From GWE2-51-13 sp041736705 (GTDB lineage: Bacteria; Bacillota_I; Bacilli_A; Erysipelotrichales; Erysipelotrichaceae), in NCBI GenBank assembly GCA_041736705.1, contig JBGSTC010000025.1:62001-126000 (forward strand): a stretch of DNA of 64,000 nucleotides, in the 5' to 3' direction. Both the position numbers and the translations under genes were made by a program. Shown here in pieces: positions 51,089-59,882 of the stretch (position 1 is its first letter; each line of letters starts with the position of its first letter). Under the pieces are notes generated by a model. That model had not been told where the DNA came from. It was given only the letters and a program-made list of their open reading frames with translations, and ran no database searches.

Positions 51089-51836
51089 ATACTTCCCTGA
51101 AACTGATGACTTCGATCTTCTCTTCCCGTAAGTATGCCATCACCTTCACATCCGTCACCAGTGCGTAGTCCAAGGTACGCTCCAAGTTCAGACTCGACAT
51201 CCTGAGGATGTCTTGGTCGACGAATCCCGGATGCAAGACAAACAAACTTAAGTCCTGGGTGAGTTTCAGCACTTCCGTAAAGTACTCATGCATCGGCCGT
51301 TGGGTTTTATAGAAGTCATACTGCGACGCATGCCATTGCGGCACATCCCATGGCGCGGGTTGATGGTGGGGTAGGATCTTGATGCCGTATTGTTTTGCGA
51401 CGTACGCGATGGCTTCTGTGATGCTTTCGGATCCGACCGCATGCCCTTCGATGTATTCCGGCCGTTTCCCGTTCAACTCGATGAATCGTTTGACTTGGGC
51501 GTCGCACTCGATGATCAGTTCATCAAGGACGAACGGGTCGAGTCCTTGTGCGAGTTGTTCGCGCCGGACTTTGGATGAAATGAAGGTCTGCTCGGGGGTC
51601 AAGAGATTGGGGATTAACATCGGGTCGGCACATGGTTCCCCCACGATATAGTTTACGTGAAGTCCTAGACACAAATCGGGATAATCCTTGATCCAAAGGG
51701 CGGCGTTCTTCGCGGCAGGCATGTTCACCATCATCCCGGTGTTTTTCACGATGCCGTTCTTATGCGCCAACAAAATCCCCAAACTTACCGCATCGGTGAA
51801 TCCGAAATCGTCGGCTTTTACCAATAAACGCTTCAT
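51087..51836 (-). CDS. ChbG/YdjC-family carbohydrate deacetylase
   Basis: 249 residues. KADDFGFT (paired Asp, 8-9), GLHVNYIVGEP and YIEGHAVGS supply the metal ligands of the YdjC fold. E. coli ChbG removes one acetyl group from chitobiose-6-phosphate. Here it follows nagA with no gap (stop and start abut) in a PTS operon, which fits deacetylation of an imported N-acetylated oligosaccharide phosphate. Confidence 0.85.
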   Translation of the reverse strand: MKRLLVKADDFGFTDAVSLGILLAHKNGIVKNTGMMVNMPAAKNAALWIKDYPDLCLGLHVNYIVGEPCADPMLIPNLLTPEQTFISSKVRREQLAQGLDPFVLDELIIECDAQVKRFIELNGKRPEYIEGHAVGSESITEAIAYVAKQYGIKILPHHQPAPWDVPQWHASQYDFYKTQRPMHEYFTEVLKLTQDLSLFVLHPGFVDQDILRMSSLNLERTLDYALVTDVKVMAYLREEKIEVISFREV

Positions 51837-53030
51837 TTAGTACAACTCCTTCTTGAAGAATTCCGGATTGAAGAGATCGGTGTCGAAATTACGATCATAA
51901 ACGATTTCCCCGTTCACAACCGTCTTTTTAACGTTGAAAGAGTCGTCGATGACGATGAAGTCCGCGTCTTTCCCCGGGGTAAGCAATCCTTTGGTTTCCC
52001 CGTATCCGTATTTTCGACAAGGGTTCAGACTTGCCATCCGACTTACGGTTTCAAGCGGGATCCCTAAGATCTCCACCAAGTTCTTCATGCCGTAAAGCAC
52101 TGGCATCGTACTTCCCATCAACCGACCCGTATCGCTTAAGCTAAAGCCCTCGGGGGTGATCGTGACATTCATGTCCTTGAAGAGCGGATATCTTCCGCAA
52201 GGGGCACCGGAAAGCGGCGTACAGTCGGAAATCATCATGAAACGATCGTAGTCTTTGACTTTGAAATAGATCTTCAGCATATTCAGATCCACATGCTTCC
52301 CGTCGCAGATGATCTCGCAGTCGACGCTCTCATGAAGCAGCGCCGCCCCGAGTCCGCCGATATCGCGATGATGAAGCCCGGTCATGACATTGCCGGTATG
52401 CGTGGACACGGTGATCCCCGCATCGAACGCTTTGGTCGCCTCTTCATAATTCATGTCGCTGTGGGCATAGGCAAGGGTGATCCCTTCGGATAAGAAATAA
52501 TCCCTGATTTCCTCGATGCCCGGGATTTCCGGTGCCAGCGCCACAAGTTTCAGCCATCCTCCCGCATCCTCCACCATCCCTTTGGCGGTTTCAAGATCGA
52601 CGGTCGGCCATCCGGTTTTAATCCCCTTCTCGCCGACCCGGTTCAACCAGGGTCCTTCGCTGTGGATGCCAAGGATCTGCGCCCCGTCGTGTCGGTTATC
52701 ATCCGCCAGCTCGGCGATCACGCGAAACAGACTACGATCGGCGGTCGGCAGAATCGAGGTCACGCCTTGGGAAGCGATCCCCTTAAGATAACCCAATACA
52801 TTCTTCTTTCCTTCTTCACGATCCCCGGTCCCCATCAGGCTATAGCCAAGCGAACCGTGATTATGCGTATCGAAAATGCCCGGTAGAATGCGGTCGTTTC
52901 CGCAATCCACGACATCCATGCTTTCGACTTCGGTTTCAAACGATACGATACTGGAATCTTCGATGACCAGATATCCGTCTTGTAGACCGGATTCAGTCAA
53001 GATGCGAGTTGATTTATACGCGGTTTTCAT
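51837..53030 (-). CDS. nagA: N-acetylglucosamine-6-phosphate deacetylase (NagA family)
   Basis: 397 residues from the ATG at 53030 (AAGGAAAAAATGT upstream, 4-bp overlap with the previous gene). Amidohydrolase features: LPGIFDTHNHG (the HxH site, close to the ID.H.HG of NagA), IHSEGP (metal-binding Glu), AYAHSD and STHTGN (His ligands), and MISDCT with the catalytic Asp. It gives glucosamine-6-P and acetate. No nagB is in this window. Confidence 0.87.
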   Translation of the reverse strand: MKTAYKSTRILTESGLQDGYLVIEDSSIVSFETEVESMDVVDCGNDRILPGIFDTHNHGSLGYSLMGTGDREEGKKNVLGYLKGIASQGVTSILPTADRSLFRVIAELADDNRHDGAQILGIHSEGPWLNRVGEKGIKTGWPTVDLETAKGMVEDAGGWLKLVALAPEIPGIEEIRDYFLSEGITLAYAHSDMNYEEATKAFDAGITVSTHTGNVMTGLHHRDIGGLGAALLHESVDCEIICDGKHVDLNMLKIYFKVKDYDRFMMISDCTPLSGAPCGRYPLFKDMNVTITPEGFSLSDTGRLMGSTMPVLYGMKNLVEILGIPLETVSRMASLNPCRKYGYGETKGLLTPGKDADFIVIDDSFNVKKTVVNGEIVYDRNFDTDLFNPEFFKKELY

Positions 53031-53959
53031 ACATTTTTTCCTTCCACGGTGTCCACGATCGCGCACTTGATCTTTTCAAGGCGGTCGAGATCCACTTTAT
53101 AGTCTTTACGGTTACGCGTCGAGGTGACGACGAATTCCTGATTGCGAATCGATCCTGAAATCAAAAGCATGCCTTTCTTAAATAAACCGAACGCGTGGTT
53201 GAGCGAACCCTGCGTATCCGACTTCAATGACATTTCGTTCATGTAATTGTGTTGAAACTGTTGTGCGGTTTGGATACATGAAGCTTCGTGCGCTAGAACC
53301 AAGGTTTCCCCAACCGCCAAGCAATCCAAGATCAATACGTTGGCGCTTTCCGGAATCAACTTCATCGCTTTGATTTCATTATACCCCTCGGCGTGCAGGA
53401 CCGCATGGTCAACGAAGATCATCGCCGTGTTTTCTCTCAACTTCTTTTCCTTCAGCAGCTCAAGCATCACGACGATCGAAGCGCTGTTGCGGTTATGGTT
53501 GATCGGATTCGCGAACCCCTGCATGAACTTGAAAATGAAGATCAGAGCCAGAAAACCAAGGAGTAGGCCGATCAACTGAATCCCCTGTCCTTGCGCCGAT
53601 GAATTCAAGATTAGATAGACGACGAGGGAAAACATGAGGAATCCAAGGATGGACTGCACTAAAAGTTGGACCGAATCGGTCAAGAAATTCTTATGGGGGT
53701 GAAACGGGGCGTAAACAGTATTCGGAATAAACAATTGCGACGGCGTATCATAGGAAGCCATCACGACCCATTCCGCTTTCTTAGGGTTCCCCACAACGAG
53801 ATGCTGGTTGGGTTTGTACTTGGTTTTCGATGAAACAAGAGTTGAATCCCATCCTTGTTTCTTCGCTTCGACGACGACTTCTTCAAGAAACCAGGCTTTC
53901 TGCTTCTTCGTATAGCGTTTGCCTAAGGTTATCCCGAAATGAAACAGCAGGTCTTTCAT
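53027..53959 (-). CDS. Membrane-anchored M28 peptidase-like protein
   Basis: 310 residues; start after AAAGGAG. A soluble alpha/beta N-terminus, two membrane segments (about 105-145) and a C-terminal half where HNRNSASIVVMLELL resembles the metal-binding D-N-x-S-G segment of M28 aminopeptidases and NTAMIFVDHAVLHAEG the following strand. Key acidic ligands are not conserved (Arg-Asn instead of Asp-Asn), so it may be inactive or bind something else. It lies between the PTS genes and nagA. A role in peptidoglycan- or glycan-linked metabolism is inference. Confidence 0.55.
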   Translation of the reverse strand: MKDLLFHFGITLGKRYTKKQKAWFLEEVVVEAKKQGWDSTLVSSKTKYKPNQHLVVGNPKKAEWVVMASYDTPSQLFIPNTVYAPFHPHKNFLTDSVQLLVQSILGFLMFSLVVYLILNSSAQGQGIQLIGLLLGFLALIFIFKFMQGFANPINHNRNSASIVVMLELLKEKKLRENTAMIFVDHAVLHAEGYNEIKAMKLIPESANVLILDCLAVGETLVLAHEASCIQTAQQFQHNYMNEMSLKSDTQGSLNHAFGLFKKGMLLISGSIRNQEFVVTSTRNRKDYKVDLDRLEKIKCAIVDTVEGKNV

Positions 53960-53981
53960 GGTTTCTCCTTTCTGAAGAAAG

Positions 53982-54008
53982 GGGAAAGGGCAACAGTTGC
54001 CCTTTCCC
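53982..54008 (-). repeat. Intercistronic hairpin after EIID (system 3)
   Basis: GGGAAAGGGCAAC / GTTGCCCTTTCCC, a 13-bp perfect inverted repeat with a single central base, 8 bp after the EIID stop. The CTTTCTTC that follows is only a weak T-tract. Confidence 0.7.
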
Positions 54009-54016
54009 TGGGTTTT

Positions 54017-54835
54017 CTAGAAAATTCCGAGGAAGGCGAAGAGGACGGAGAGCGCCATGATCCCAAGGACCAAGGTGATCGGCTTAAAGCCTTTCTTAAT
54101 CAGACTGACAAGCAGGAAGACCAATCCGATCGACAGGATCCCCGGCATGATGGCGTTGATCGTATCCAACACGACGACGGAAGTATCCCCGACTTTGATC
54201 GTCCATGCCAGTCCGACGTTGACCATCTGGGCGACCATCGCCCCGATCATCGTCAACCCGACGATGGCGGCCGATTTCGTCAGCGCTTCCATCAAACCGG
54301 ATTGGAAGACACGGTCGATGAAGGTCGTGCCCATGGTATACCCGATGCGCAGGAGATACCACTTGGCCACCCCTTGAAGACCGCCGTACATCGCGATGAA
54401 GATGATCGTCCCGAGGAAGTTGCCTTGCGAACAAAGTCCGATGGCGATCCCCGCGGCGATGACGCGTACGACGTTGAAGAAGAAGCTATCGCCGATCCCG
54501 GCGGTCGGTCCCATCAAAGCGACCTTGATGTTTTCGATCGTGTCATCGGTGACCGATCCTTTTTCGACTTTTTCCTTTTCCATCGCATAGGTCAGGCCGG
54601 CGATGAAGTTAAACATGACGGCGTGGGTGTTGAAGAAGTTGTTATGGCGTTTCAGTGCGGCTTTGCGTCCTTCTTCATCCCCTTTATACAACTCGTTGAT
54701 CGCGGGGGAAAGCGTCAGCGTGAAGGCGCTGCCTTCCATCTTGACCATGTTGAAACCTGCGAAGACCGTCCCGGAGAACAGGAACATCTTGTTGAGGATT
54801 TTCTTCTCCGTCGCAGTGTAATTGAATTTCGCCAT
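54017..54835 (-). CDS. PTS mannose-family EIID component (system 3)
   Basis: 272 residues. GPTAGIGDSFFFNVV is the EIID hallmark, and hydrophobic segments fill the C-terminal half. Its ATG shares one base with the EIIC stop (TAATG). With EIIC it moves the sugar, here probably an N-acetylated amino sugar or chito-oligosaccharide in view of nagA and the ChbG-type gene downstream. Confidence 0.92.
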   Translation of the reverse strand: MAKFNYTATEKKILNKMFLFSGTVFAGFNMVKMEGSAFTLTLSPAINELYKGDEEGRKAALKRHNNFFNTHAVMFNFIAGLTYAMEKEKVEKGSVTDDTIENIKVALMGPTAGIGDSFFFNVVRVIAAGIAIGLCSQGNFLGTIIFIAMYGGLQGVAKWYLLRIGYTMGTTFIDRVFQSGLMEALTKSAAIVGLTMIGAMVAQMVNVGLAWTIKVGDTSVVVLDTINAIMPGILSIGLVFLLVSLIKKGFKPITLVLGIMALSVLFAFLGIF

Positions 54836-55623
54836 TAGAAGAAGTCCTCGCTTTCTTTCGTCGGGTTGATCTGGGCGTTCTTGAGTTCGACCAGTTTCTT
54901 TTCATTGTAGAAATACATGACGGCGACGACACCGGCGAGAATCGCGATCGCCAAGGTCGGTAGACTGAGATACTTCGCCAAGACGAAACCGACGAAGAAG
55001 AAGGCGCCGACTTCCTTGTTCCAAATCATCGAGGTAATGATCGAGAACCCGACGGCGGTCATCATGCCGCTCGCTTTACCCAAGCCGGTCATCACGAAGA
55101 CAGGCAGGGATGCCAGGAAGGCATTCAATCCGTCGACACCGTAGGCGATGGCGAGGAACAAGGTAACCATCGAGGCGATACGTGCGAAGAAGAGGTCGAA
55201 GACGATGAGCTGGATACCGAATTTCTTCATATCCCCCTTAGCCGCCAAGGCTTCCCAATACGGAGCCAAACCGGCATACATCGAGAAAAACAATCCGTTG
55301 AATGAAGCCATGATGGTTCCGATCGGCATCGCGATCGCCAATCCGGCTTCGATGCTCGACCCGGAGAGAACCGTGTATGCGACGGCGATGATCGAACTGG
55401 TCAAGGCATCCGCCGGAACGGATCCTCCGATCGGCGAAATCCCCATGAAGATCGCTTCAAGAGCGGCCCCCATGATGATCCCTGTGTTGAAATCGCCAAG
55501 CACCAACCCTGCGATCGGAGCGGCGACGATGGGACGTGTGAAGACTTGCCATGAAGTCAACGTTAAGTCCAAAGCATTCAATAGCCAATAGACGAAGACG
55601 AGTGATAATGCGCTTTGTGCCAT
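54835..55623 (-). CDS. PTS mannose-family EIIC component (system 3)
   Basis: 262 residues, hydrophobic. RPIVAAPIAGLVLGDFNTGI and GISPIGGSVPADALTSSII are family signatures. Start after AAAGGGAAAG. Part of the EIIA-EIIB-EIIC-EIID series under the PRD regulator. Confidence 0.92.
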   Translation of the reverse strand: MAQSALSLVFVYWLLNALDLTLTSWQVFTRPIVAAPIAGLVLGDFNTGIIMGAALEAIFMGISPIGGSVPADALTSSIIAVAYTVLSGSSIEAGLAIAMPIGTIMASFNGLFFSMYAGLAPYWEALAAKGDMKKFGIQLIVFDLFFARIASMVTLFLAIAYGVDGLNAFLASLPVFVMTGLGKASGMMTAVGFSIITSMIWNKEVGAFFFVGFVLAKYLSLPTLAIAILAGVVAVMYFYNEKKLVELKNAQINPTKESEDFF

Positions 55624-55647
55624 AAAATTTCTTTCCCTTTCCTTTTT

Positions 55648-56139
55648 TTATTTAAAGATACGACTCACATCTTCCGCGGCTTCTTCGGGCGTCGTTTGAT
55701 AGATGCACTTCAGGCCGGTCGCGACGAGTTTGCGGAATTCCTCGACTTCCATCTCGTTGCAATAGATGTTTCTGCCGTATGCTTTTCTGGGTTTACCGGG
55801 AACATCCGGCGCGATGCGTCCGTAGTTTCCCACATTGATGAACGGAATGTTCTTGACCTGTTCGATGATGGTCACGGCGTCTTTGGGGTTGTTGACGAGA
55901 ACCATGATTTTCAGCGATGTCGCCCGCGGATCGTTGATCAGGACGATGGACTCTTCGATGGTCTTGATGGCGGTCTTGATCCCGGCGGGTGCCGCCATCA
56001 TCAATGATTTCTGGATCAGCGGATTGGCCGCCGCGGCGTCGTTGGCCACCACGATATGGCTTACCCCGGTATGCTTGGACCATTTGATCGCGATCTGTCC
56101 GTGGATCAAGCGTTCGTCGATTCTGAAGAATGTGATCAT
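55648..56139 (-). CDS. PTS mannose-family EIIB component (system 3)
   Basis: 163 residues; start after AGAGGGCAGT. H13 in RIDERLIHGQIAI carries the phosphate. It takes phosphate from the EIIA encoded 12 bp upstream and gives it to the sugar. Confidence 0.92.
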   Translation of the reverse strand: MITFFRIDERLIHGQIAIKWSKHTGVSHIVVANDAAAANPLIQKSLMMAAPAGIKTAIKTIEESIVLINDPRATSLKIMVLVNNPKDAVTIIEQVKNIPFINVGNYGRIAPDVPGKPRKAYGRNIYCNEMEVEEFRKLVATGLKCIYQTTPEEAAEDVSRIFK

Positions 56140-56151
56140 ACTGCCCTCTTT

Positions 56152-56562
56152 CTAGAAAAAGTCCTCTTGGACGATTTCTGCATGGTCGTGTTTCACCAAA
56201 CACAACGCGTTTCTGCTTTCTTGTAGGATGGATTGAAGCTCATCTTCATTCAGATGCGATTCCCCCGCCACAAGCTCCAACACCACGGCCAGGTTCACAC
56301 CGGCGATCAGATAGGTATCTTCCCGGTCGCTATAGCGGTAGAGGATTTGGTTGACGCTGCCTCCGTATAGGTCGGAAAGCAGGAATTTTTGGTCGGTGTC
56401 GCTACACTTTGCATAGAACGCTTCGATCCCGTCTTCCACCCTTGTCTGGTCCATGTAGGCATCCAAGACCGTGACGTGATCCGCACTCCCCAATAAAATC
56501 TCAAGTGAACTCTTCATCCCGGACGCCAATCGTCCGTGTGAAGCGATGATGAATTTCCGCAT
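56152..56562 (-). CDS. PTS mannose-family EIIA component (system 3)
   Basis: 136 residues; the ATG at 56562 follows GGGAGGAACC. A longer upstream frame would run through the promoter region. H9 in FIIASHGRLA is the phosphorylation site, and SDLYGGSVNQ is the second signature. First gene of the operon, behind a promoter region with operator-like repeats and a cre site. Confidence 0.92.
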   Translation of the reverse strand: MRKFIIASHGRLASGMKSSLEILLGSADHVTVLDAYMDQTRVEDGIEAFYAKCSDTDQKFLLSDLYGGSVNQILYRYSDREDTYLIAGVNLAVVLELVAGESHLNEDELQSILQESRNALCLVKHDHAEIVQEDFF

Positions 56563-56579
56563 GGTTCCTCCCTTTGCCT

Positions 56580-56593
56580 TGTTAGCGCTCTCA
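56580..56593 (-). promoter_or_regulatory. cre-like site in the leader of PTS system 3
   Basis: TGTTAGCGCTCTCA matches TGWAANCGNTNWCA at 13 of 14 positions as read on the plus strand. It sits right after the predicted transcription start, where CcpA blocks transcription. Confidence 0.5.
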
Positions 56594-56601
56594 AACGTAC
56601 A

Positions 56602-56694
56602 ACTATAGTTTAATTGCACTTTACCTTCTTTTGTATGGAACGAACAAACGAAAAGAAAGTGTAATTTCACTTTTTTCATCTGGTAAGGTGCAAT
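56602..56694 (-). promoter_or_regulatory. Promoter and operator array upstream of PTS system 3
   Basis: A minus-strand TATAGT (56602-56607) lacks a good -35 box. The -35 region is occupied by one arm of an inverted repeat, ATTGCACTTTACC (56613-56625), whose partner GGTAAGGTGCAAT lies at 56682-56694. Between them is the palindrome AAGTGTAATTTCACTT (56657-56672). The shared GTGNAAT core suggests several sites for one activator, probably the BglG-family protein. Confidence 0.45.
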
Positions 56695-56718
56695 AAAAAG
56701 TCCGAGGTTCACTCGGAC
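56695..56718 (-). terminator. Terminator of the PRD regulator gene
   Basis: GTCCGAG / CTCGGAC, 7-bp stem with a 5-nt loop that holds the stop codon, followed by TTTTTATT on the minus strand. Confidence 0.85.
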
Positions 56719-58688
56719 GTCAGGCATTCCTTAATCATTTTCCCATAAACTTCTTTCGACGGTTGTCGGATCAACTCATCCAGATTCTCTTTCGAGATGA
56801 TCAGCCGGCGACTGATGTTTTCGATGACTTTCGTTTTCTGCTGGGAACCGTCGAAATCACGGATGATGACGATGATCGTCTGGACTTCGTGGACTCCCCA
56901 AATGCCGTTATTCCGCAGGCTGTAGAGTTCGATGCATTCCTCTTTCGCCATACGATGCGGTAGGAAGACGGCGACCACGTCCCCGAGTTTATTGTAGGAG
57001 ACGAATTTCTCGTTTTCACTCAACATATCGAAAAGCAGGCTACTGTAGGTTTCATCCTTACCGTGTTTATAGGCGATCAGTTTGAAGAATTGGGTCGGGT
57101 TCTCATATTCGAAGTGTCGATAGATCCGGGTCGATCCTGGATCGGGAATCAGTTCCTCGAACTGGTAGGCTTTGACCAGCACTTCATCGAAGAGTTTATT
57201 GAATTGATACGGTCGGGTCACCGTGTCGATCAAAATGTACGGAATGTCGTAATAGTAGGAGAACTCGGGGTCGTTCATGATGACACAGTCATAGTTTCGT
57301 TGGTTCAGCCCGCGAATTTCATAAAGTTCGACCGGTGTGTTGGTCGCGATCATATCGGCGAACCGATGGTCGATCCGCTGGATCAGTTGGATCGCCCCCT
57401 GTTTCCCGGCGGAAGACACGGTCAAGAGATTCAATTTCCGGACATCGTAATGGATCGACACCAACGCTCCGTAAAAGCGGAACGACAAGCCGATCGAACT
57501 CCGGACATTCAAGCGACAATAGTATTTCTCTTCGATCAGACGCATCGCGCTTCGTCCCAATTCGATCGCCAGCGGGGATCCTGCGATTTCAGCGCTCCGC
57601 ATACTCAATCCGATGGATTGCTGGGCGGAATGTCCATATCGGATCTGCGCAAGCAAGGGTAAGAACGCGGTGATCAAGTCGGTTTTCAAGGTCAAATGAC
57701 AGGTGAAATCGATCGACCATAACCAACGGATCCGCTCGACCACTTCTTCCGCCAAGATCCTCGCTTCGTCAAGAAACGGCATGCCTTCCTGGATATCGTC
57801 GATTTTCAAATCGCGCATGCAATGGAAGAACATCGCGATATGGCAGATTTCATCATCGCAGACATCATATCCCGGAAACACCTGGAGGTTCTCGACGACT
57901 TTCTTCGCCAAAGGATATTCCACCAAGCCACGCAATTCATCCTTAAGCTTTTCATCAAAATGGATAACGTGCCCGTCGCGGATCCGATTGCGCATCACGA
58001 TCAAGTAAAATGCGAAACGAAGCGTTTCATCGTCGGTCGCCGCCATCCCGCTTTCACGATAGGTCTTTAGGAAATTCCGGCGGATTGCCTGTCGTTCCTC
58101 TTCGTCGCATTCCAAGATCCGGGCATATTCCGGACTCGAATCGCTGATTTTGATTTGATGGTAGTGGACGACGACCAACTCCGTCATCGCCAACCGAAGG
58201 TTTTCCTCACTTCCGATGATTCTGACCCCTTTACCCGCCCTGGAATCGACTTGCAGCCGAAACGAGTTGAAAAAGGAAGAAATCGTCTTCATTTCGTTTT
58301 TGATGGATGATCTTGAAAGGAACATGCGGTCCGCCAAGTCATCGAGTTTTATGTAACCGTCGCTTGCAACCAAGGTCCGTGCAAGGAAAATCGTACGTGC
58401 CAGATGGTCGCTCACAAAAGTACCCAGCAGCATCCGGTTGTACGTCAATTGATCATAGAACGATTTGAACTTCTCCTCGTCCAGGATCTTGATCGAATAC
58501 CCTTGGCTCTTGCGCGATACCAATTCGGCTCCCAAATCCGCCAATCTTTCTCGGACTTGAATCATATCCGATTTCACCGTCCGGGTACTGACGGACACCA
58601 AACCCGCCAACATTTCGGATGTCAGCGGCGTCTTGGATTGTGCGAGGTGGAAGATGAGTCGCATCTCCCTGCCTTGTTCATCATGCAT
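56709..58688 (-). CDS. BglG-family PRD transcriptional regulator (PTS system 3)
   Basis: 659 residues; start after GGAGGTCTCAGT. Two N-terminal helix-turn-helix units (SEMLAGLVSVSTRTVKSDM; LDDLADRMFLSRSSIKNEM), two PRD domains in the middle, an EIIB-Gat-like domain and a C-terminal EIIA-2-like domain with VAVFLPHRM as the phosphorylation-site region. This is the full LicR/MtlR-type build, so it binds DNA and is controlled by PTS phosphorylation. The sugar operon begins 146 bp downstream on the same strand, after this gene's terminator. Confidence 0.88.
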   Translation of the reverse strand: MHDEQGREMRLIFHLAQSKTPLTSEMLAGLVSVSTRTVKSDMIQVRERLADLGAELVSRKSQGYSIKILDEEKFKSFYDQLTYNRMLLGTFVSDHLARTIFLARTLVASDGYIKLDDLADRMFLSRSSIKNEMKTISSFFNSFRLQVDSRAGKGVRIIGSEENLRLAMTELVVVHYHQIKISDSSPEYARILECDEEERQAIRRNFLKTYRESGMAATDDETLRFAFYLIVMRNRIRDGHVIHFDEKLKDELRGLVEYPLAKKVVENLQVFPGYDVCDDEICHIAMFFHCMRDLKIDDIQEGMPFLDEARILAEEVVERIRWLWSIDFTCHLTLKTDLITAFLPLLAQIRYGHSAQQSIGLSMRSAEIAGSPLAIELGRSAMRLIEEKYYCRLNVRSSIGLSFRFYGALVSIHYDVRKLNLLTVSSAGKQGAIQLIQRIDHRFADMIATNTPVELYEIRGLNQRNYDCVIMNDPEFSYYYDIPYILIDTVTRPYQFNKLFDEVLVKAYQFEELIPDPGSTRIYRHFEYENPTQFFKLIAYKHGKDETYSSLLFDMLSENEKFVSYNKLGDVVAVFLPHRMAKEECIELYSLRNNGIWGVHEVQTIIVIIRDFDGSQQKTKVIENISRRLIISKENLDELIRQPSKEVYGKMIKECLTSE

Positions 58689-58738
58689 ACTGAGACCTCC
58701 ATGATTCCAATTTCATCGGTTTTCAACAATCATTATCT

Positions 58739-59722
58739 TTATTCTTGATCCGCCGTGAACTTGATCCCCGCGCTTTTGCGTGCCGCACATAAGACTTCCA
58801 TGACATTGCGGATATGGCGGAGTTGTTTGCGATAGGTGTCTTCATCTCTCTCATCGATCACCCGTACGATCTCATTCAAGGTATAGGTCATACTTTCAAA
58901 GTCATGCTTCACGGTGATGTCCTTCTTTTCCCCCAGATCCAAGATCACTTTCTCGATCCGCGACGCGGTCGGCGAGGCATAGATCGTCCCCTTCTCCCCT
59001 TGGATTGTGATGCGGTTGTCGCAACGGCTGTTTTTACTCTGGACCAGACTTGCGATAAAGCCGTCATAGGTTAAGGTCAGATTCCCCGAGACATCGATAC
59101 TGTTGGGTAATTGCGAAGCGATATAGGAAATGTTGTTGGGCATCCCGAACAAGTCCACCATCAAATGGACACTATAGACCCCCAGGTCGACCAATGCGCC
59201 GCCCGAGAATTCGTCCGAGAATACATTGGGTGTCTTCCCGGCCAACAGGTCGTTGTATTTGCGGGAATACTGGCTGAAGTTCATCGTGATCATGCGAACC
59301 GGTGAGATGTCGCTCAGGTGATCGCGGATGACCTGCGTATTGGGAAGGCAGAGGACGCGGTTCATTTCGAACACCATCGTTCTCGTTTTTTCGGAAAGAT
59401 CCACCAACTCATCCAATTCTTTCATAGTGGATAAAAAGGGTTTCTCAAGGATCGTAATCTTCTTCGCTAGCAGTGCTTTTTTTGAGTACTCGAAATGCAG
59501 ACTGTTGGGCAAACCGATGTAGATGGCATCGATCCGCTCATCCATCAGCATCTTCTCATATTCCGTAAAGATTAGTTCCACTTCATGCTTAAGCGCGAAT
59601 TCCTTCGCCTTGGTTTCATCCCGGCTCTGGATGGCGATGACTCGCATCCCTTCGACGAACTTCGCCCCTTCCGCAAACAACTCGCTGATCATCCCCGTCC
59701 CTACGATCCCGACCTTAACCAT
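58739..59722 (-). CDS. Gfo/Idh/MocA-family oxidoreductase (copy 2)
   Basis: 327 residues from the ATG at 59722 after AAGGTGG. Rossmann motif VGIVGTGMISELF, EKPF near residue 95, GGALVDLGVYSVHLM. The overall pattern follows copy 1 at 30559-31566 closely (QYSR, the NVFS/S-GGAL block), so they are paralogues, each next to a sugar PTS. Probable NAD(P)-dependent sugar dehydrogenase; substrate unknown. Confidence 0.85.
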   Translation of the reverse strand: MVKVGIVGTGMISELFAEGAKFVEGMRVIAIQSRDETKAKEFALKHEVELIFTEYEKMLMDERIDAIYIGLPNSLHFEYSKKALLAKKITILEKPFLSTMKELDELVDLSEKTRTMVFEMNRVLCLPNTQVIRDHLSDISPVRMITMNFSQYSRKYNDLLAGKTPNVFSDEFSGGALVDLGVYSVHLMVDLFGMPNNISYIASQLPNSIDVSGNLTLTYDGFIASLVQSKNSRCDNRITIQGEKGTIYASPTASRIEKVILDLGEKKDITVKHDFESMTYTLNEIVRVIDERDEDTYRKQLRHIRNVMEVLCAARKSAGIKFTADQE

Positions 59723-59825
59723 GTTTCCACCTTGTCTTTCTTCATTCAGTGTACCCTCAAGGCAAGCGTCTGTAAATCGTAAATCGAACAAATCATCGGT
59801 TATAAATAACGTGAATCGATGAATA

Positions 59826-59855
59826 TTCGCACTTCGCAAGAATTAGGATTATAAT
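59826..59855 (+). promoter_or_regulatory. Predicted promoter of the amr genes
   Basis: TATAAT (59850-59855) with TTCGCA (59826-59831) 18 nt upstream on the plus strand; the -35 box is weak. Start codon about 28 bp further. Confidence 0.45.
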
Positions 59856-59882
59856 GAAATCAGATGAAACGGAGGGTTTCAT

